Part shown: positions 5,461 to 5,526 of the stretch, piece after piece
Numbering within the stretch: the first letter of the stretch is position 1
Layout: the number at the start of each line of letters is the position of its first letter
Source: an uncultured Lachnospiraceae bacterium
GTDB lineage: Bacteria; Bacillota; Clostridia; Lachnospirales; Lachnospiraceae
Reading direction: 5' to 3'
Length of the DNA: 5,526 bases
Assembly (NCBI GenBank): GCA_947177515.1
Contig: CAMWUU010000252.1
Coordinates: forward strand, 1 to 5,526
Notes under the pieces: generated by a model
Database searches by the model: none
The model's input: only the letters and a program-made list of their open reading frames with translations
What the model was told of the DNA's origin: nothing
Translations under genes and position numbers: made by a program

Positions 5461-5526
5461 TTATTTGTTCTTTTCTTCCTCTTTCGGCTGCTGGTATCCG
5501 CAGTCCTGGGTTGGACAGACAAGACG
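5461..5526 (-). CDS. topA: TopA, DNA topoisomerase I (last 21 codons, cut by the window edge)
   Basis: An open frame enters from the right edge and stops at TAA (5463-5461). The 21 visible residues contain CPTQDCGYQ followed by a Lys/Glu-rich tail. The CxxxxCGY pattern is the second half of a four-cysteine zinc finger as found at the C-terminus of bacterial topoisomerase I, which relaxes negatively supercoiled DNA. With so few residues the call also leans on context: topA is found in the codY neighbourhood in Firmicutes. Another protein ending in a zinc ribbon cannot be ruled out. The catalytic domain lies outside the window. Confidence 0.7.
   Translation of the reverse strand, partial: RLVCPTQDCGYQQPKEEEKNK

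Overview
This 5.5 kb window is a flagellar and regulatory locus from a low- to mid-GC Firmicute, most likely a motile member of the Clostridia in the Lachnospiraceae sense (Roseburia/Butyrivibrio-like). The evidence is a CodY regulator with a near-perfect Firmicute C-terminal helix-turn-helix but a divergent effector domain, strong Shine-Dalgarno sites, sigma-A type promoters with TATAAT-like -10 boxes, and the flgB-flgC-fliE-fliF-fliG-fliH order of the Gram-positive fla/che operon. All genes lie on the minus strand, so transcription runs from high to low coordinates.

Layout in the direction of transcription: the last 21 codons of topA (DNA topoisomerase I; 5526-5461); a 126-nt AT-rich spacer with a good extended -10 sigma-A promoter, a possible CodY box and a 10-codon upstream ORF; codY (5334-4567); a 353-nt intergenic region; then flgB, flgC, fliE, fliF, fliG and the first 76 codons of fliH, which runs off the window at position 1. 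The 353-nt region holds a possible 48-codon small ORF overlapping the codY stop, a convincing intrinsic terminator (13-bp stem plus U-tract), an A/T-rich tract and a strong sigma-A promoter (TTGTAT-17 bp-TATAAT) about 60 nt upstream of flgB.

The flagellar genes build the start of the organelle. FliF is the MS ring in the membrane, FliG is the rotor/switch protein bound to its C-terminus, FliH is the regulator of the export ATPase FliI, FliE joins the MS ring to the rod, and FlgB and FlgC are proximal rod subunits. Gaps are short from flgB onward and fliG/fliH overlap by 8 nt, as expected for one polycistronic message. CodY is the global regulator of starvation responses. In Bacillus subtilis codY also lies directly upstream of flgB and CodY controls fla/che, so the arrangement here looks like an old synteny, but with topA directly next to codY.

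No RNA genes, mobile elements, CRISPR arrays or broken genes were seen. The main genes are ordinary. The parts worth a second look are in the two intergenic regions flanking codY and in the CodY effector pocket.
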